A DNA stretch of 18,655 nucleotides from Halanaerobiales bacterium (GCA_021736965.1 JAIPEV010000009.1:1-18655); one strand, 5' to 3'; shown: positions 1-8,419, counted from the first letter of the stretch. Notes: a model not told the origin generated them from the letters alone. Numbers and translations are program-made.

Positions 1-1
1 A

Positions 2-712
2 AAAATTACAGTTGATAGTGTTAAAGGTTTTTGTGATTTACCTATGAAAGTAGGAGATTATTTCACAGTAAAAGGAGGCAAATTAGAAATTCCAGAAAAT
101 AAATATATTTGTATCTGGGCTTTGCAAAGTATAATACCTATTATACCAGCAAAACAAAGAAAAATAGATGAAGATAATGACTGGATACCACATACAAAAA
201 AATTAATATGTCCTGACCCAAATGGCAGAGTGGTTTTTAGAATTGACAGAATTGATCCTAAATCAGGTCAAGTTATTAATGAAGAGAAAAATATACCTCC
301 GAGAATTCAAGTTGATCCTGACTCTTGCACGGGGTGTAGAGCATGTGAAACAATCTGTGCTTTTGTCCATACAGAAAGTTTCAATGGCGAAAGATCTAAA
401 ATTAAAATTGAAAAAAATGAATTAAAGGGAATAGATTTACCAAAGATATGTAGACAATGTGGTGATGCCCCCTGTGTGAAAATATGTCCTGCCATTGCTT
501 TAACAAGGGATCCAAAAACAAACGCTATTATTGTAAATGATGATAAGTGTATAGGATGTAAAAAATGTGAGATAGCATGCCCTTTTAATGCTATAAGTTT
601 TACAGAAAATAATATACCCTTAATCTGTGATTTATGTAAAGGTGAAGTAGAATGTGTTAAACGTTGTCCTACTGATGCATTAAAATATGATAACAAAGGA
701 GGTGCTAGTTAA
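2..712 (+). CDS. AOR-linked polyferredoxin with N-terminal TIGR04076-like domain (5' partial)
   Basis: Electron-transfer protein, probably the redox partner of the AOR encoded directly downstream. The reading frame is open to the left edge, and the residues before the internal ATG at 44 (KITVDSVKGFCDLP) continue the domain, so that ATG is not the start and the gene begins outside the window. The first ~90 residues (ending near CPDPNGRVVFRIDRID) resemble the small TIGR04076 family. The C-terminal half carries four cysteine clusters: CTGCRACETIC, CRQCGDAPCVKICP, CIGCKKCEIACP and CDLCKGEVECVKRCP. This is the pattern of HycB/DmsB-type ferredoxins holding up to four [4Fe-4S] clusters. The TAA stop overlaps the ATG of the AOR gene (TAATG at 710-714), and the AOR ribosome site AAAGGAGGT lies inside this gene, so translation is probably coupled. 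The ferredoxin half is certain; the N-terminal family assignment is from memory of the family pattern. Confidence 0.88.
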   Translation, partial: KITVDSVKGFCDLPMKVGDYFTVKGGKLEIPENKYICIWALQSIIPIIPAKQRKIDEDNDWIPHTKKLICPDPNGRVVFRIDRIDPKSGQVINEEKNIPPRIQVDPDSCTGCRACETICAFVHTESFNGERSKIKIEKNELKGIDLPKICRQCGDAPCVKICPAIALTRDPKTNAIIVNDDKCIGCKKCEIACPFNAISFTENNIPLICDLCKGEVECVKRCPTDALKYDNKGGAS

Positions 713-2610
713 TGAACTATGGCTATTGTGGTAAGGCTCTTAGAATTAACTTAACTAAAAATACAACTGATTTTGAAGTTTTAAGCCCAAAATTTTTAAA
801 AAATTATTTAGGTGGCCGTGGACTAAATATAAGAAAGTTATATGATGAAGTCCCACCAAATGTTGATCCTCTAAGTGAAAAAAATAAAATGTTTATAGGT
901 GTTGGCCCTCTTACCGGAACATTATTTCCTGGATCTGCTAGAGTTAATTTTACAGCTAAGTCGCCTCAGACTAATATCTTAGGTGATTCAAATACGGGAG
1001 GTTTTTTTGGGCCTGAAATTAAGTTTGCTGGTTATGATCAAATAGTTATCGAAGGTAAAGCTAAAAGTTTATCTTACATCTATATTAAAGACGAAAAGGT
1101 GGAAGTTTTATCCGCTAAACATTTGAAAGGCCTCGATGTATTTGAAACTCAAAAAAGAATAATTGATGATTTAGATGATAACCGTATACAGGTTGCATGT
1201 ATTGGTCCTGCTGCTGAAAACGGTGTCAAATATTCAGGTATTTTTTGCAATAAAGTTAGAGCAGCTGCAAGAACAGGAATGGGATTAGTATTAGCTTCAA
1301 AGAATATTAAAGCAATTGCTGTAAGAGGAACTAAAGACTTGAAAGCCTCTAAACCAGCTAAATTTAAAAAACTAATAGATAAATTGGATCAAGAAATTAT
1401 AAATCATTCTGAATATGATATCAGAGTCAGGTTAGGAACAACTAAACTAGTTTCTGCATTAAATAAATTAGGCTGTTTGGCAACAAAACACTTCCAGACA
1501 GGTTACTTTAAAGATGCAGACAAAGTCTCTGGCGAATATCTAGAAAAACACTATAAGAAAAAAGAAAAAGCTTGTTTTAGTTGTACTATACCCTGTAGTA
1601 GGTTCTTTGAAATAACTAAAGGCAAACATAAGGGTCTTAAAAGTGAAGGTCCAGAATTTGAAGGATTAGCAGGTTTTTCTTCTCGGGTAGGCATCTCCAA
1701 TATTGAAGATGCTCTAAAAGGAGTTGATCTCTGTAATAGATTTGGTTTAGATGTAATTACAACATCAGAATGTATCTCCTTTACAATGGAACTTTTCGAA
1801 AAAGGAATTTTAAAAAGTAAAGATATAGATGGTTTAAAACCAAATTGGGGGAATAGTAAAGCAGTATTAAAATTAATTGAAAAAATAAAAAATAGAGAAG
1901 GTTTCGGAGACATACTTGCTGATGGAGTTGCCGCTGCTGCTAAAAAAATTGGTAAAAACACAAAAAAACTTGCAATGCATGTTAAGGGTTTAGAAATATT
2001 TCAAGCAGATCCTAGAGGTATTAAAGGTTATGGACTTGGAGTTGCTGTTGCTACTAGAGGAGGTGATCATCTCCGTAGTGAACCCTGGTTTGAATTTAAA
2101 GAAGATCCTAAAGAAGGCAAAAGAAGGTTTGGACATCCTGAAGCAGCTTTCAGACTCAAATATAAAGGGAAAGGTAAGGTCGTCAAATATTATGAAGAAA
2201 GATGTGTTTTAGCTGATAGTCTTGAAGTTTGCAAAAACACATTAGTAAATATGGAAATCATCTCATACAAAGATGCAGCTGAACTTTTAAATTCTTTAAC
2301 TAAGTTTCTATTTACTGAACAAGAAATTAAAAAAGCTTCTGAAAGAATAATGAACTTAGAAAGAGCATATATCGTAAGAGAAGGTATAAGAAGAAAAGAT
2401 GATACTCTGCCAGAACGTTTTCTAAAAGAACCATTACCTAAAGAATGTGGGCCTTCTGCAGGCAGTGTAGTAGAAATCGAACCTATGTTAGACGAATATT
2501 ATTTAGCACGAAATTGGAATATAAAAACAGGTATTCCAACAGTTGAAAAACTCAAAGAATTAAGTTTACATGAAATTGCCAAAGAATTTATAGATAAAAA
2601 ATATTACTAA
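712..2610 (+). CDS. aor: Aldehyde:ferredoxin oxidoreductase (tungsten-pterin, AOR family)
   Basis: Cytoplasmic tungstopterin enzyme that oxidises aldehydes to carboxylic acids and reduces ferredoxin, or runs in reverse when ferredoxin is strongly reduced. The 632 residues match the usual AOR length (~600-630). The N-terminal domain has the family signatures YGYCGKALRINLT, YLGGRGLN, GPLTGT and NTGGFFGPEIKFAGYD. The [4Fe-4S] ligands are C288, C291 and C295 (CFSCTIPC), with the fourth most likely C507 in DSLEVCK. The family's DxxG-type pterin loops appear around DLCNRFGLD and ADSLEVC. The start is the ATG at 712, which overlaps the ferredoxin stop and follows a strong AAAGGAGGT at 696-704. The substrate cannot be read from sequence: AOR, FOR and GAPOR-like paralogues share these motifs. 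Nothing looks truncated or shifted. Confidence 0.95.
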   Translation: MNYGYCGKALRINLTKNTTDFEVLSPKFLKNYLGGRGLNIRKLYDEVPPNVDPLSEKNKMFIGVGPLTGTLFPGSARVNFTAKSPQTNILGDSNTGGFFGPEIKFAGYDQIVIEGKAKSLSYIYIKDEKVEVLSAKHLKGLDVFETQKRIIDDLDDNRIQVACIGPAAENGVKYSGIFCNKVRAAARTGMGLVLASKNIKAIAVRGTKDLKASKPAKFKKLIDKLDQEIINHSEYDIRVRLGTTKLVSALNKLGCLATKHFQTGYFKDADKVSGEYLEKHYKKKEKACFSCTIPCSRFFEITKGKHKGLKSEGPEFEGLAGFSSRVGISNIEDALKGVDLCNRFGLDVITTSECISFTMELFEKGILKSKDIDGLKPNWGNSKAVLKLIEKIKNREGFGDILADGVAAAAKKIGKNTKKLAMHVKGLEIFQADPRGIKGYGLGVAVATRGGDHLRSEPWFEFKEDPKEGKRRFGHPEAAFRLKYKGKGKVVKYYEERCVLADSLEVCKNTLVNMEIISYKDAAELLNSLTKFLFTEQEIKKASERIMNLERAYIVREGIRRKDDTLPERFLKEPLPKECGPSAGSVVEIEPMLDEYYLARNWNIKTGIPTVEKLKELSLHEIAKEFIDKKYY

Positions 2611-2630
2611 ATAAAAATAAGGAGTGAGTA

Positions 2631-4034
2631 TTGAGAATGGATAAATTAAATAGTAATCAACCATTAAAGTTTATTGGTGGAAAATTTATGGTTTTTGTTC
2701 CAATTTCATTAGCATTAGTAGGTCTAATTTACATAGCTTTACTAAATGCGAATATTCCTGAATATTGGGTTGTCTTTTTACTACCAATGATTATTATAAT
2801 GCCTTTTGTAAAAAATAAGAAAAAATATGCTGAAATAATAATTGATGGGTTTAGTTCTAAAGTTGCAATGATTTTAGTTGTTGCAGTTATGCTCGCAGGA
2901 ATTTCTGGTACTATATTAAATGTTAGCGGTTTAGTAAAAACATTAGCTTCATATCTAGTAAATTTAAATCTGGTTGGTAGTAAATTCGTTGTAGCCACAT
3001 TTATATTAACAGGTATAGTTGCTTTATCGACTGGAACTTCTGTCGGTACTATATTTGTTGTAAGTCCTATTTTATATCCAGTAGGTTATTTGGTAGGTGC
3101 CTCACCTGCTCTCTTAATTGGAGCAATTGTCTCTGGAGGTGCCTTTGGAGATAATCTTTCTCCAGTATCAGATACTACTATTGCTTCCGCTACCACACAA
3201 GGTATGGATATTGGAGGAGTTGTCAAAAGCAGACTAAAATATTCTATACCTACTGCACTAATTACTATAATATTATATACCTTTATTGGAAAAGGTGGAA
3301 GCCCTTCCAGTCAAATTAATGATTATATTAGCAACCCTGAACCTCTTAGTTTGTTATTCCTTTTAGTTCCCATTATTATTATTTATCTATGTATCAGACA
3401 ACATCATTTAGTTGAAGCTTTAAGCTATGGTATCTTAGCAGGCCTAATAATTGGTCTATTAACTAATATAATAACTCCAGGAATGATTATTAGTGTACCT
3501 GAGCAGTTTGGGGCAGGTGGTATAATCCTTAAAGGTTTACAAAATTCTGTTCCTACTATAATATTAGTATTAATTTTATTTGCCCAAATTAATATTTTAA
3601 AAGAAGGGGGAGGAATAGAAATAATAATAGAATATATGTCTAAATTCGTAAGAGGAGTTAAAACTGCTGAACTTTCAATTGTATCTCTGCTAATTTCTTT
3701 AAATATAATTACAGGTTTAAATACTGCTGCTATAATTGGTACTGGTGAAATAGCAAATCAAATGGGTGAAAAATATGATATTAGTGGTTATAGGCGAGCG
3801 AATTTGATGGACTGTGCAGGTACCACTTTAAATTATCTAATCCCTTATATGGTTCCTGTAGTTGTTGGGTCAATGATGAGTTCAATGTATGCTCCTTTTG
3901 AGGATGCAATTAAAGTAAGTACTATAGAAGTTGTCACTCATCAGTTCTATCCCTGGGTTATGTTAGCAATATTAATTTTTTCCATCTTAACTGGTTATGG
4001 TAGAAAATTTGCATTTTTCTCCAGTATAGATTAA
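2631..4034 (+). CDS. NhaC-family Na+/H+ antiporter
   Basis: Integral membrane protein of ~467 residues with about a dozen hydrophobic segments, most likely exchanging Na+ for H+ (or an organic acid pair, as in MleN-type NhaC proteins). The NhaC signature is near residues 166-182: GGAFGDNLSPVSDTTIASA. A second family-like stretch lies near the C-terminus (GLNTAAIIGTGEIANQMG followed by NLMDCAGTTLNYLIPY). A ribosome site TAAGGAGTGAG (2618-2627) precedes two possible starts: TTG at 2631, about 6 nt after GGAG, and ATG at 2637. I keep the TTG because its spacing is better. The gene lies 20 nt after aor with no terminator between, so it is likely cotranscribed. That suggests aldehyde/acid metabolism and ion or pH balance are linked. 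The transported ion pair is inferred from the family only. Confidence 0.87.
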   Translation: MRMDKLNSNQPLKFIGGKFMVFVPISLALVGLIYIALLNANIPEYWVVFLLPMIIIMPFVKNKKKYAEIIIDGFSSKVAMILVVAVMLAGISGTILNVSGLVKTLASYLVNLNLVGSKFVVATFILTGIVALSTGTSVGTIFVVSPILYPVGYLVGASPALLIGAIVSGGAFGDNLSPVSDTTIASATTQGMDIGGVVKSRLKYSIPTALITIILYTFIGKGGSPSSQINDYISNPEPLSLLFLLVPIIIIYLCIRQHHLVEALSYGILAGLIIGLLTNIITPGMIISVPEQFGAGGIILKGLQNSVPTIILVLILFAQINILKEGGGIEIIIEYMSKFVRGVKTAELSIVSLLISLNIITGLNTAAIIGTGEIANQMGEKYDISGYRRANLMDCAGTTLNYLIPYMVPVVVGSMMSSMYAPFEDAIKVSTIEVVTHQFYPWVMLAILIFSILTGYGRKFAFFSSID

Positions 4035-4067
4035 AGATGATTCTTTTTAATGGTTATTAGATAAATG

Positions 4068-5258
4068 TTAAATATTATCTATTAGCCGCTTTTCTCCACT
4101 ATACGAATTTATCTTTGTTATATCTTGAGTAACTTCTAAAGTGCCTATATACTCATAATCATCCCTTAATGCATAATAGTTAATCATAATATATTTATTA
4201 CTCATTTTTATTCTGAAATGTTCTTTATCTTTTTTACCACTCTTAAAATCTTTCAGAATTTCTTCAACAATATGTACACTCTCAGGGGGATGGCAGTTTT
4301 GTACCTTTCTACCTATTATTGCTTCAGAGCGAGGAAATATTCTGTTTTTATGGTCTGAAAAATACTTAATATTATCATCTTTATCTATAAAAGATATTTC
4401 AACTGGTAAGTTATTTAATACACTTTTTAATTCTAAACTTGTAAAAGAACCAGTTGGTAAATCTATTTTTTCTTTTAAATCATCATTTATCTCTAAATCC
4501 TTTTTTTTAAAATTATCAGTATTTATTTTAAATAATCCTTGATCAATAAACTGATTATATATTTGATCCCACACTTCATCTTTTAATGATCTGTAAGCAA
4601 CAGGTAAGATTATATTCTCTTCTTTAAAGACCATTCTATACATTAACATAAGTAAGTTAGCAAACTTTATCTTAAACTGATCTAAGTCAAATTCATTAGT
4701 TAATAAAGAAATTATACTTTTTATTCCTTTTCTAATATCTTCATGTAAAGACCACATAACTACAAGTGGTTTTTTGAAATTCCAAATTTTTTCTAAGTAA
4801 GGAAAAAGGATATTTTCTTTTTTTATATAATGAGTATCAAAAGTTTTTAGTAACCTAAATTGTTCGGTAAGTTGTTCAATATCATTATTATTGTAATTAT
4901 TTTTAAATATCATTTTTGTGATCTTTTTTATTTCTTCTAAAAGTTCTTTCATCAAATCATTTTCTTTAATAAGTAACTGGATAGGATGACTATCTGAAGG
5001 TATTTCCCATTCATAATCCTCTAAATAAGGTCCAATAATATTTAATACCTTTTCTATATTTTCCTTTAAATTTTTTATCTCTTTTCCCTCTTTAACTAAC
5101 ATATCTTCAGCAACCAATACATCATATGGGGTTATATTTTTTAGTTTATCCCGATACTTCAAAATAACATCTCTATTTTTGTTACCCTTAATAACTGTTT
5201 TAGTTAATTCTACTAATAATTTTCTTTTTCCTTTATCATTATCAATAATTTCAGACAT
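4068..5258 (-). CDS. DUF438 / hemerythrin-like / PAS multidomain sensor protein
   Basis: Predicted soluble sensor or redox protein. Three parts are visible: an N-terminal DUF438 domain (~residues 10-80, with ITPYDVLVAEDMLVKEG), a hemerythrin-like HHE helical domain (~90-235) and a C-terminal PAS domain (~275-390). The HHE region has the expected diiron-type His/Glu positions in HPIQLLIKEND, THYIKKENILFPYLEK, MWSLHEDIR and FKEENIILP. The PAS domain has the characteristic RIFPRSEAIIGRKVQNCHPP and GTLEVTQDIT stretches. The ATG at 5256-5258 is chosen over a TTG one codon upstream because it sits 8 nt from GAGGAG. It is divergent from a Crp/Fnr gene and near hcp, so O2 or NO sensing through the diiron site is a reasonable inference but is not shown. 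No kinase or DNA-binding output domain is present. It converges on the antiporter gene. Confidence 0.9.
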   Translation of the reverse strand: MSEIIDNDKGKRKLLVELTKTVIKGNKNRDVILKYRDKLKNITPYDVLVAEDMLVKEGKEIKNLKENIEKVLNIIGPYLEDYEWEIPSDSHPIQLLIKENDLMKELLEEIKKITKMIFKNNYNNNDIEQLTEQFRLLKTFDTHYIKKENILFPYLEKIWNFKKPLVVMWSLHEDIRKGIKSIISLLTNEFDLDQFKIKFANLLMLMYRMVFKEENIILPVAYRSLKDEVWDQIYNQFIDQGLFKINTDNFKKKDLEINDDLKEKIDLPTGSFTSLELKSVLNNLPVEISFIDKDDNIKYFSDHKNRIFPRSEAIIGRKVQNCHPPESVHIVEEILKDFKSGKKDKEHFRIKMSNKYIMINYYALRDDYEYIGTLEVTQDITKINSYSGEKRLIDNI

Positions 5259-5261
5259 CAA

Positions 5262-5345
5262 ATCAACTCCTCTTTTATTTATTACTTTTATTTTATAACA
5301 TTTTTTTATATAATGTAAGAGGTTATTAAAAAGAGGTGAATACTA
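5262..5345. promoter_or_regulatory. Divergent promoter region between the DUF438 and Crp/Fnr genes
   Basis: This 84-bp spacer must hold the promoters of both divergent genes. On the plus strand a TATAAT lies at 5309-5314, without a convincing -35. On the minus strand CTTACA followed after 18 nt by TAAAAT is a weak candidate. A small inverted repeat, ACATT-N9-AATGT (5298-5316), overlaps both. The operator found upstream of hcp and tetR is absent here, so there is no sequence sign that this Crp/Fnr protein regulates its own gene through the same box. Confidence 0.4.
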
Positions 5346-6017
5346 ATGAATTTAAAAACAGTTCCTTATTTTTCTGATCTAAACGAAAAAGAACATAAAA
5401 TATTAAAAAATATTACCAGATTGAAAAAGTTTAAAAAAAATGAAATAATATTTTTTGAAGGAGAAGAAGGAAACTATATTTATATAATAAAAAAAGGCAA
5501 AGTTAAAATGTTAAAAATGAATCAAGATGGTGATGAACAGATCCTAAATATATTTAAGGAAGACGATATGATTGGGGAAGTTATAATATTTGATGAAGAA
5601 GACTATCCTGCAACTGCTATAGCTTTAAATGATTTACAACTTTATGCTATAAACAGTAAATCCTTATCTCTTATTTTTTTAGAGCATCCTCAAATAACAT
5701 TAAAAGTTATGAAAGTAATAAGTTCCAGATTAAGAAGAGCTCAACAGAGAATCAAAGATCTTGGGTTAAAAGATAGTAAAAAACGTTTAGCCAGTCTTAT
5801 CTTACATCTCTCAAAAAAACATGGTAATATAAGTAGTAATGAAAAAATACAAATCAAGCTTTTTTTAACTCAACAAGAACTTGCCAATATGATTGGCACA
5901 ACTCGTGAAACAGTATCACGTAGTCTTAAAAGTATTGAAAAAGATGGAATCATAGAAACTTCTAGAAAGCAAATCATTATTAACAATATTGAAAAACTTA
6001 AAAATATAATCGATTAA
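5346..6017 (+). CDS. Crp/Fnr-family transcriptional regulator (HcpR-like candidate)
   Basis: DNA-binding activator/repressor of 223 residues with the standard layout: cNMP-type beta-barrel (~10-120), long dimerisation helix (~125-150) and winged helix (~165-220). The recognition helix TTRETVSRSLKSI combines the Arg-Glu and Arg of CRP with the Ser-Arg of FNR, which fits a TGTGA/TGAT-type half site. The protein contains no cysteine, so an FNR-like [4Fe-4S] O2 sensor is excluded. The cAMP phosphate-binding RS of CRP is replaced by PA in GEVIIFDEEDYPATA, so cAMP is unlikely. Heme-based or other sensing remains possible. Its position between the hemerythrin/PAS gene and hcp, and the box shared by hcp and the next gene, suggest it controls both, as HcpR proteins do for hcp in other anaerobes. 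The ribosome site AAAGAGGTG precedes the ATG. Confidence 0.9.
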   Translation: MNLKTVPYFSDLNEKEHKILKNITRLKKFKKNEIIFFEGEEGNYIYIIKKGKVKMLKMNQDGDEQILNIFKEDDMIGEVIIFDEEDYPATAIALNDLQLYAINSKSLSLIFLEHPQITLKVMKVISSRLRRAQQRIKDLGLKDSKKRLASLILHLSKKHGNISSNEKIQIKLFLTQQELANMIGTTRETVSRSLKSIEKDGIIETSRKQIIINNIEKLKNIID

Positions 6018-6067
6018 TGTGATATAGCTCATATAAATCTCCTTTATTACAACCTATAATATATATA
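6018..6067 (+). promoter_or_regulatory. Class II-type promoter of the tetR-like gene with Crp/Fnr operator
   Basis: Directly after the Crp/Fnr stop codon lies TGTGATATAGCTCATA (6018-6033), a near match to TGTGA-N6-TCACA. A TATAAT at 6055-6060 predicts a start near 6067, which puts the operator centre (6025.5) at -41.5. The -35 region is poor (TATAAA at 6032-6037), as expected for an activator-dependent promoter. The box and its geometry are the same as upstream of hcp. Confidence 0.7.
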
Positions 6068-6097
6068 ATACTTTATTTTGAACAAGGGGTGTTTATT

Positions 6098-6652
6098 TTG
6101 AGTAATAAAGATCTGATAGCAGAAAAATTTCTGGACTGTTTAAAGAAAAAAGAAGTTAGTCATCTAAAGTTAAACGAACTCCAAAAATACTTCGATTTTA
6201 ATCTTAGAGATATTTTTAAAAATAAAGATGAAATCATAAAATACTTAATAGAAGAAAAGTTAGATGAAAAGATTAAACTTATTAAAAAGATGGAAAGTAA
6301 GGATACAAATCTACAAAATAAATTAATTTTCTTTTTTGATTCACATTTCAACTTCTTAAAACAGTATCCAATAATAAGTGATCTATTAATAAAAAATTCA
6401 ATGTCTAATCAGAAAAATAAAATTGAAATTATAAAAAGATATATGGATACTTTAAAATCAACATTCAGAAAGTTAATTGAAAAAGAAATTCAAACAAAAA
6501 GTTTAAGAAATGTTGATCCTGATATAATTGCAAATGCAATCTTATATACTACCCACGGGGTTACAATCAGAATAAAATATGATGAAAGTTATAACTATGC
6601 TCAAGCCAAAAAAGAACTGATTAATTTTATTTATTTTGGCCTTAATAAATAA
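6098..6652 (+). CDS. TetR-family transcriptional regulator
   Basis: All-helical regulator of about 184 residues. The N-terminal region (~1-50) has a TetR-type layout ending in FKNKDEIIKYLIEEKLDEKI, the usual segment after the recognition helix, although the HTH itself (ELQKYFDFNLRDIF) is divergent. The C-terminal part (DPDIIANAILYTTHGVTIR) looks like a TetR ligand/dimer domain. The open frame reaches back to a GTG at 6089, but AAGGGGTG at 6084-6091 is the ribosome site and places the start at TTG 6098, 6 nt downstream. It has its own promoter with an operator like that of hcp. It converges with hcp across a terminator. Its targets and ligand are unknown. Confidence 0.8.
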   Translation: MSNKDLIAEKFLDCLKKKEVSHLKLNELQKYFDFNLRDIFKNKDEIIKYLIEEKLDEKIKLIKKMESKDTNLQNKLIFFFDSHFNFLKQYPIISDLLIKNSMSNQKNKIEIIKRYMDTLKSTFRKLIEKEIQTKSLRNVDPDIIANAILYTTHGVTIRIKYDESYNYAQAKKELINFIYFGLNK

Positions 6653-6656
6653 TCAT

Positions 6657-6688
6657 TTAAAAAAAGCCGGCTAATTAAAAGCCGGCTT
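6657..6688 (-). terminator. Rho-independent terminator of hcp (also between convergent tetR and hcp)
   Basis: Perfect 8-bp GC-rich stem AAGCCGGC (6664-6671) / GCCGGCTT (6681-6688) with a 9-nt loop. On the minus strand the stem is followed by a run of seven T, so it is a strong terminator for hcp. In the plus direction the downstream sequence is only moderately T-rich (TTAATACTTC), so it may stop the tetR transcript less efficiently. Confidence 0.88.
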
Positions 6689-6707
6689 AATACTTCTTTA
6701 AAATTTT

Positions 6708-8378
6708 TTACTTACCTGCCATTATTTTTTTTATATCTTCTTCAACTTCACCAATTGGTTTAATATCAAAGTTTTCAACTAATACCTTCACTACATTTTC
6801 CGATAAGAAAGCTGGAAGGGTTGGGCCTAACCTGATACCCTTAATCCCTAGTGATAAGAGGGCTAATAATACAGTAACCGCTTTTTGTTCATACCAGGCA
6901 ATATCATAAGAAATTGGAAGATCATTTATGTCATCTACATCAAATACTTCTGCTAATTTCTGAGCAATAACTACTAATGAATAAGAGTCATTACACTGTC
7001 CTGCATCAAGTACTCTAGGAATCCCTCCAATATCCCCAAGATTCAATTTGTTATATCTATACTTTGCACAACCAGCTGTTAAAATAACTGCATCTTTAGG
7101 TAATTTTTTGGCTACATCTGTATAGTATTCCCGATTTTTTTGTCTACCATCACAACCTGCCATCACTACAAATCTACTGATATCTCCATTTTCAACGGCT
7201 GCAACAACTTTGTCAGCAACTCCTAATACCGCTTGATGAGCAAATCCACCAAAAATAGTTCCAGTTTCTAGCTCTGTGGGAGAATTACATTTTTTAGCAT
7301 GTTCAATTATTTTTGAAAAATCTTTATATCCATTTTCTAATCTTTCATCAATATGTGAGACTTCAGAAAATCCTACTAAGCCTGTAGTATATATTCTATC
7401 CTTATATGAATCTTTTGGTGGTACTATACAGTTAGTTGTCATTAATATTGGTCCATTAAATTTTTCAAACTCTTCCTTTTGTAACCACCATGAGTTACCA
7501 TAGTTACCAATAAAGTGATCATATTTTTTAAAAGCAGGATATGAATTAGCCGGTAACATTTCACCATGAGTATAAACATCTACCCCTGTATCTTTTGTTT
7601 GCTCTAAAAGCTCTTCTAAATCTTTAAGATCATGTCCACTTATTAAAATACCAGGTCTATCATTAACCCCAATTTTTACTTCTGTAGGTTCTGGATTACC
7701 ATAATTTTTGGTATTAGCACTATCTAATAATGCCATAGTTTTTACAGCATAATCTCCGGTTTCTAATACTAAATTAGTTAGCTCTTCTACAGAAAGACTA
7801 TCATCAAGAGTTGATTTTAAGGATCTTTGCATAAAAGCAAATAAGTCTAAATCGCTTTCATTAAGTATGTATGCATGATCAGCATATGCAGCCATACCTT
7901 TTAGACCATATGTTATTAACTCTCTAAGTGATCTTATATCTTCATCTTTAGTACTTAATACTCCTACCTCTTGACCCTTACTATAAAAATCATTAGGGTT
8001 ATTACTACTCCAGGTAGCAGCTTCAGGTAAATTTCCATCAAAATCTTCACCATTTTTATTTTTATATGCTTTTAAGAACTCACTTTTTACAGTTTCCCTT
8101 AATTCAATTGCCTCTTTAATCATGTCTTCAAATCTTTCTGAATCAAAATTTACATTTGTAATTGTTGAGAAAAGTTTCTTCATGATAAATGGTCCACTTT
8201 GTTGATCAAGATTAAGTCCAACTTCTTTTGCCTTTTCTGCATAAAAAGATATCCCTTTTAAAAGATAGATTAATAAGTCTTGTAAATTTGCAACATCATC
8301 AGTCTTTCCACATACTCCCTTAACAGTACAAGCATCGTTTTTTACTGTTTCTTGACACTGATAACAAAACATTGACAT
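6708..8378 (-). CDS. hcp: Hybrid cluster protein (hydroxylamine reductase / NO reductase), class I
   Basis: Cytoplasmic Fe-S enzyme that reduces NO to N2O and hydroxylamine to ammonia, and protects anaerobes from nitrosative stress. The 556 residues fit class I Hcp. The N-terminal cluster is C5-x2-C8-x8-C17-x5-C23, the [4Fe-4S] type of strict anaerobes rather than the [2Fe-2S] type of enterobacteria. All seven hybrid-cluster ligands of the Desulfovibrio enzyme have clear counterparts: H249, E273, C317, C409 (in MAGCDGR, the persulfide position), C437, C462 and E497. The ATG at 8378 follows AAAGGAGGA by 8 nt. No hcr reductase gene adjoins it, so electrons must come from elsewhere, for example a ferredoxin or rubredoxin. 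The gene is probably monocistronic, with its own promoter and terminator. Confidence 0.97.
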   Translation of the reverse strand: MSMFCYQCQETVKNDACTVKGVCGKTDDVANLQDLLIYLLKGISFYAEKAKEVGLNLDQQSGPFIMKKLFSTITNVNFDSERFEDMIKEAIELRETVKSEFLKAYKNKNGEDFDGNLPEAATWSSNNPNDFYSKGQEVGVLSTKDEDIRSLRELITYGLKGMAAYADHAYILNESDLDLFAFMQRSLKSTLDDSLSVEELTNLVLETGDYAVKTMALLDSANTKNYGNPEPTEVKIGVNDRPGILISGHDLKDLEELLEQTKDTGVDVYTHGEMLPANSYPAFKKYDHFIGNYGNSWWLQKEEFEKFNGPILMTTNCIVPPKDSYKDRIYTTGLVGFSEVSHIDERLENGYKDFSKIIEHAKKCNSPTELETGTIFGGFAHQAVLGVADKVVAAVENGDISRFVVMAGCDGRQKNREYYTDVAKKLPKDAVILTAGCAKYRYNKLNLGDIGGIPRVLDAGQCNDSYSLVVIAQKLAEVFDVDDINDLPISYDIAWYEQKAVTVLLALLSLGIKGIRLGPTLPAFLSENVVKVLVENFDIKPIGEVEEDIKKIMAGK

Positions 8379-8419
8379 ATAAATAATCCTCCTTTGATAA
8401 GTTTTCTTTTAACGTCTAT

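Noticed and set aside
4058..4081. Inverted repeat TAGATAA/TTATCTA between the convergent antiporter and DUF438 genes as a terminator
   Set aside because: It has only 7 A/T-rich pairs and no following T run in either direction, so it is too weak to call.
5298..5316. ACATT-N9-AATGT as an autoregulatory site of the Crp/Fnr gene
   Set aside because: It has only 5-bp arms in an AT-rich context and does not resemble the operator found at hcp and tetR.
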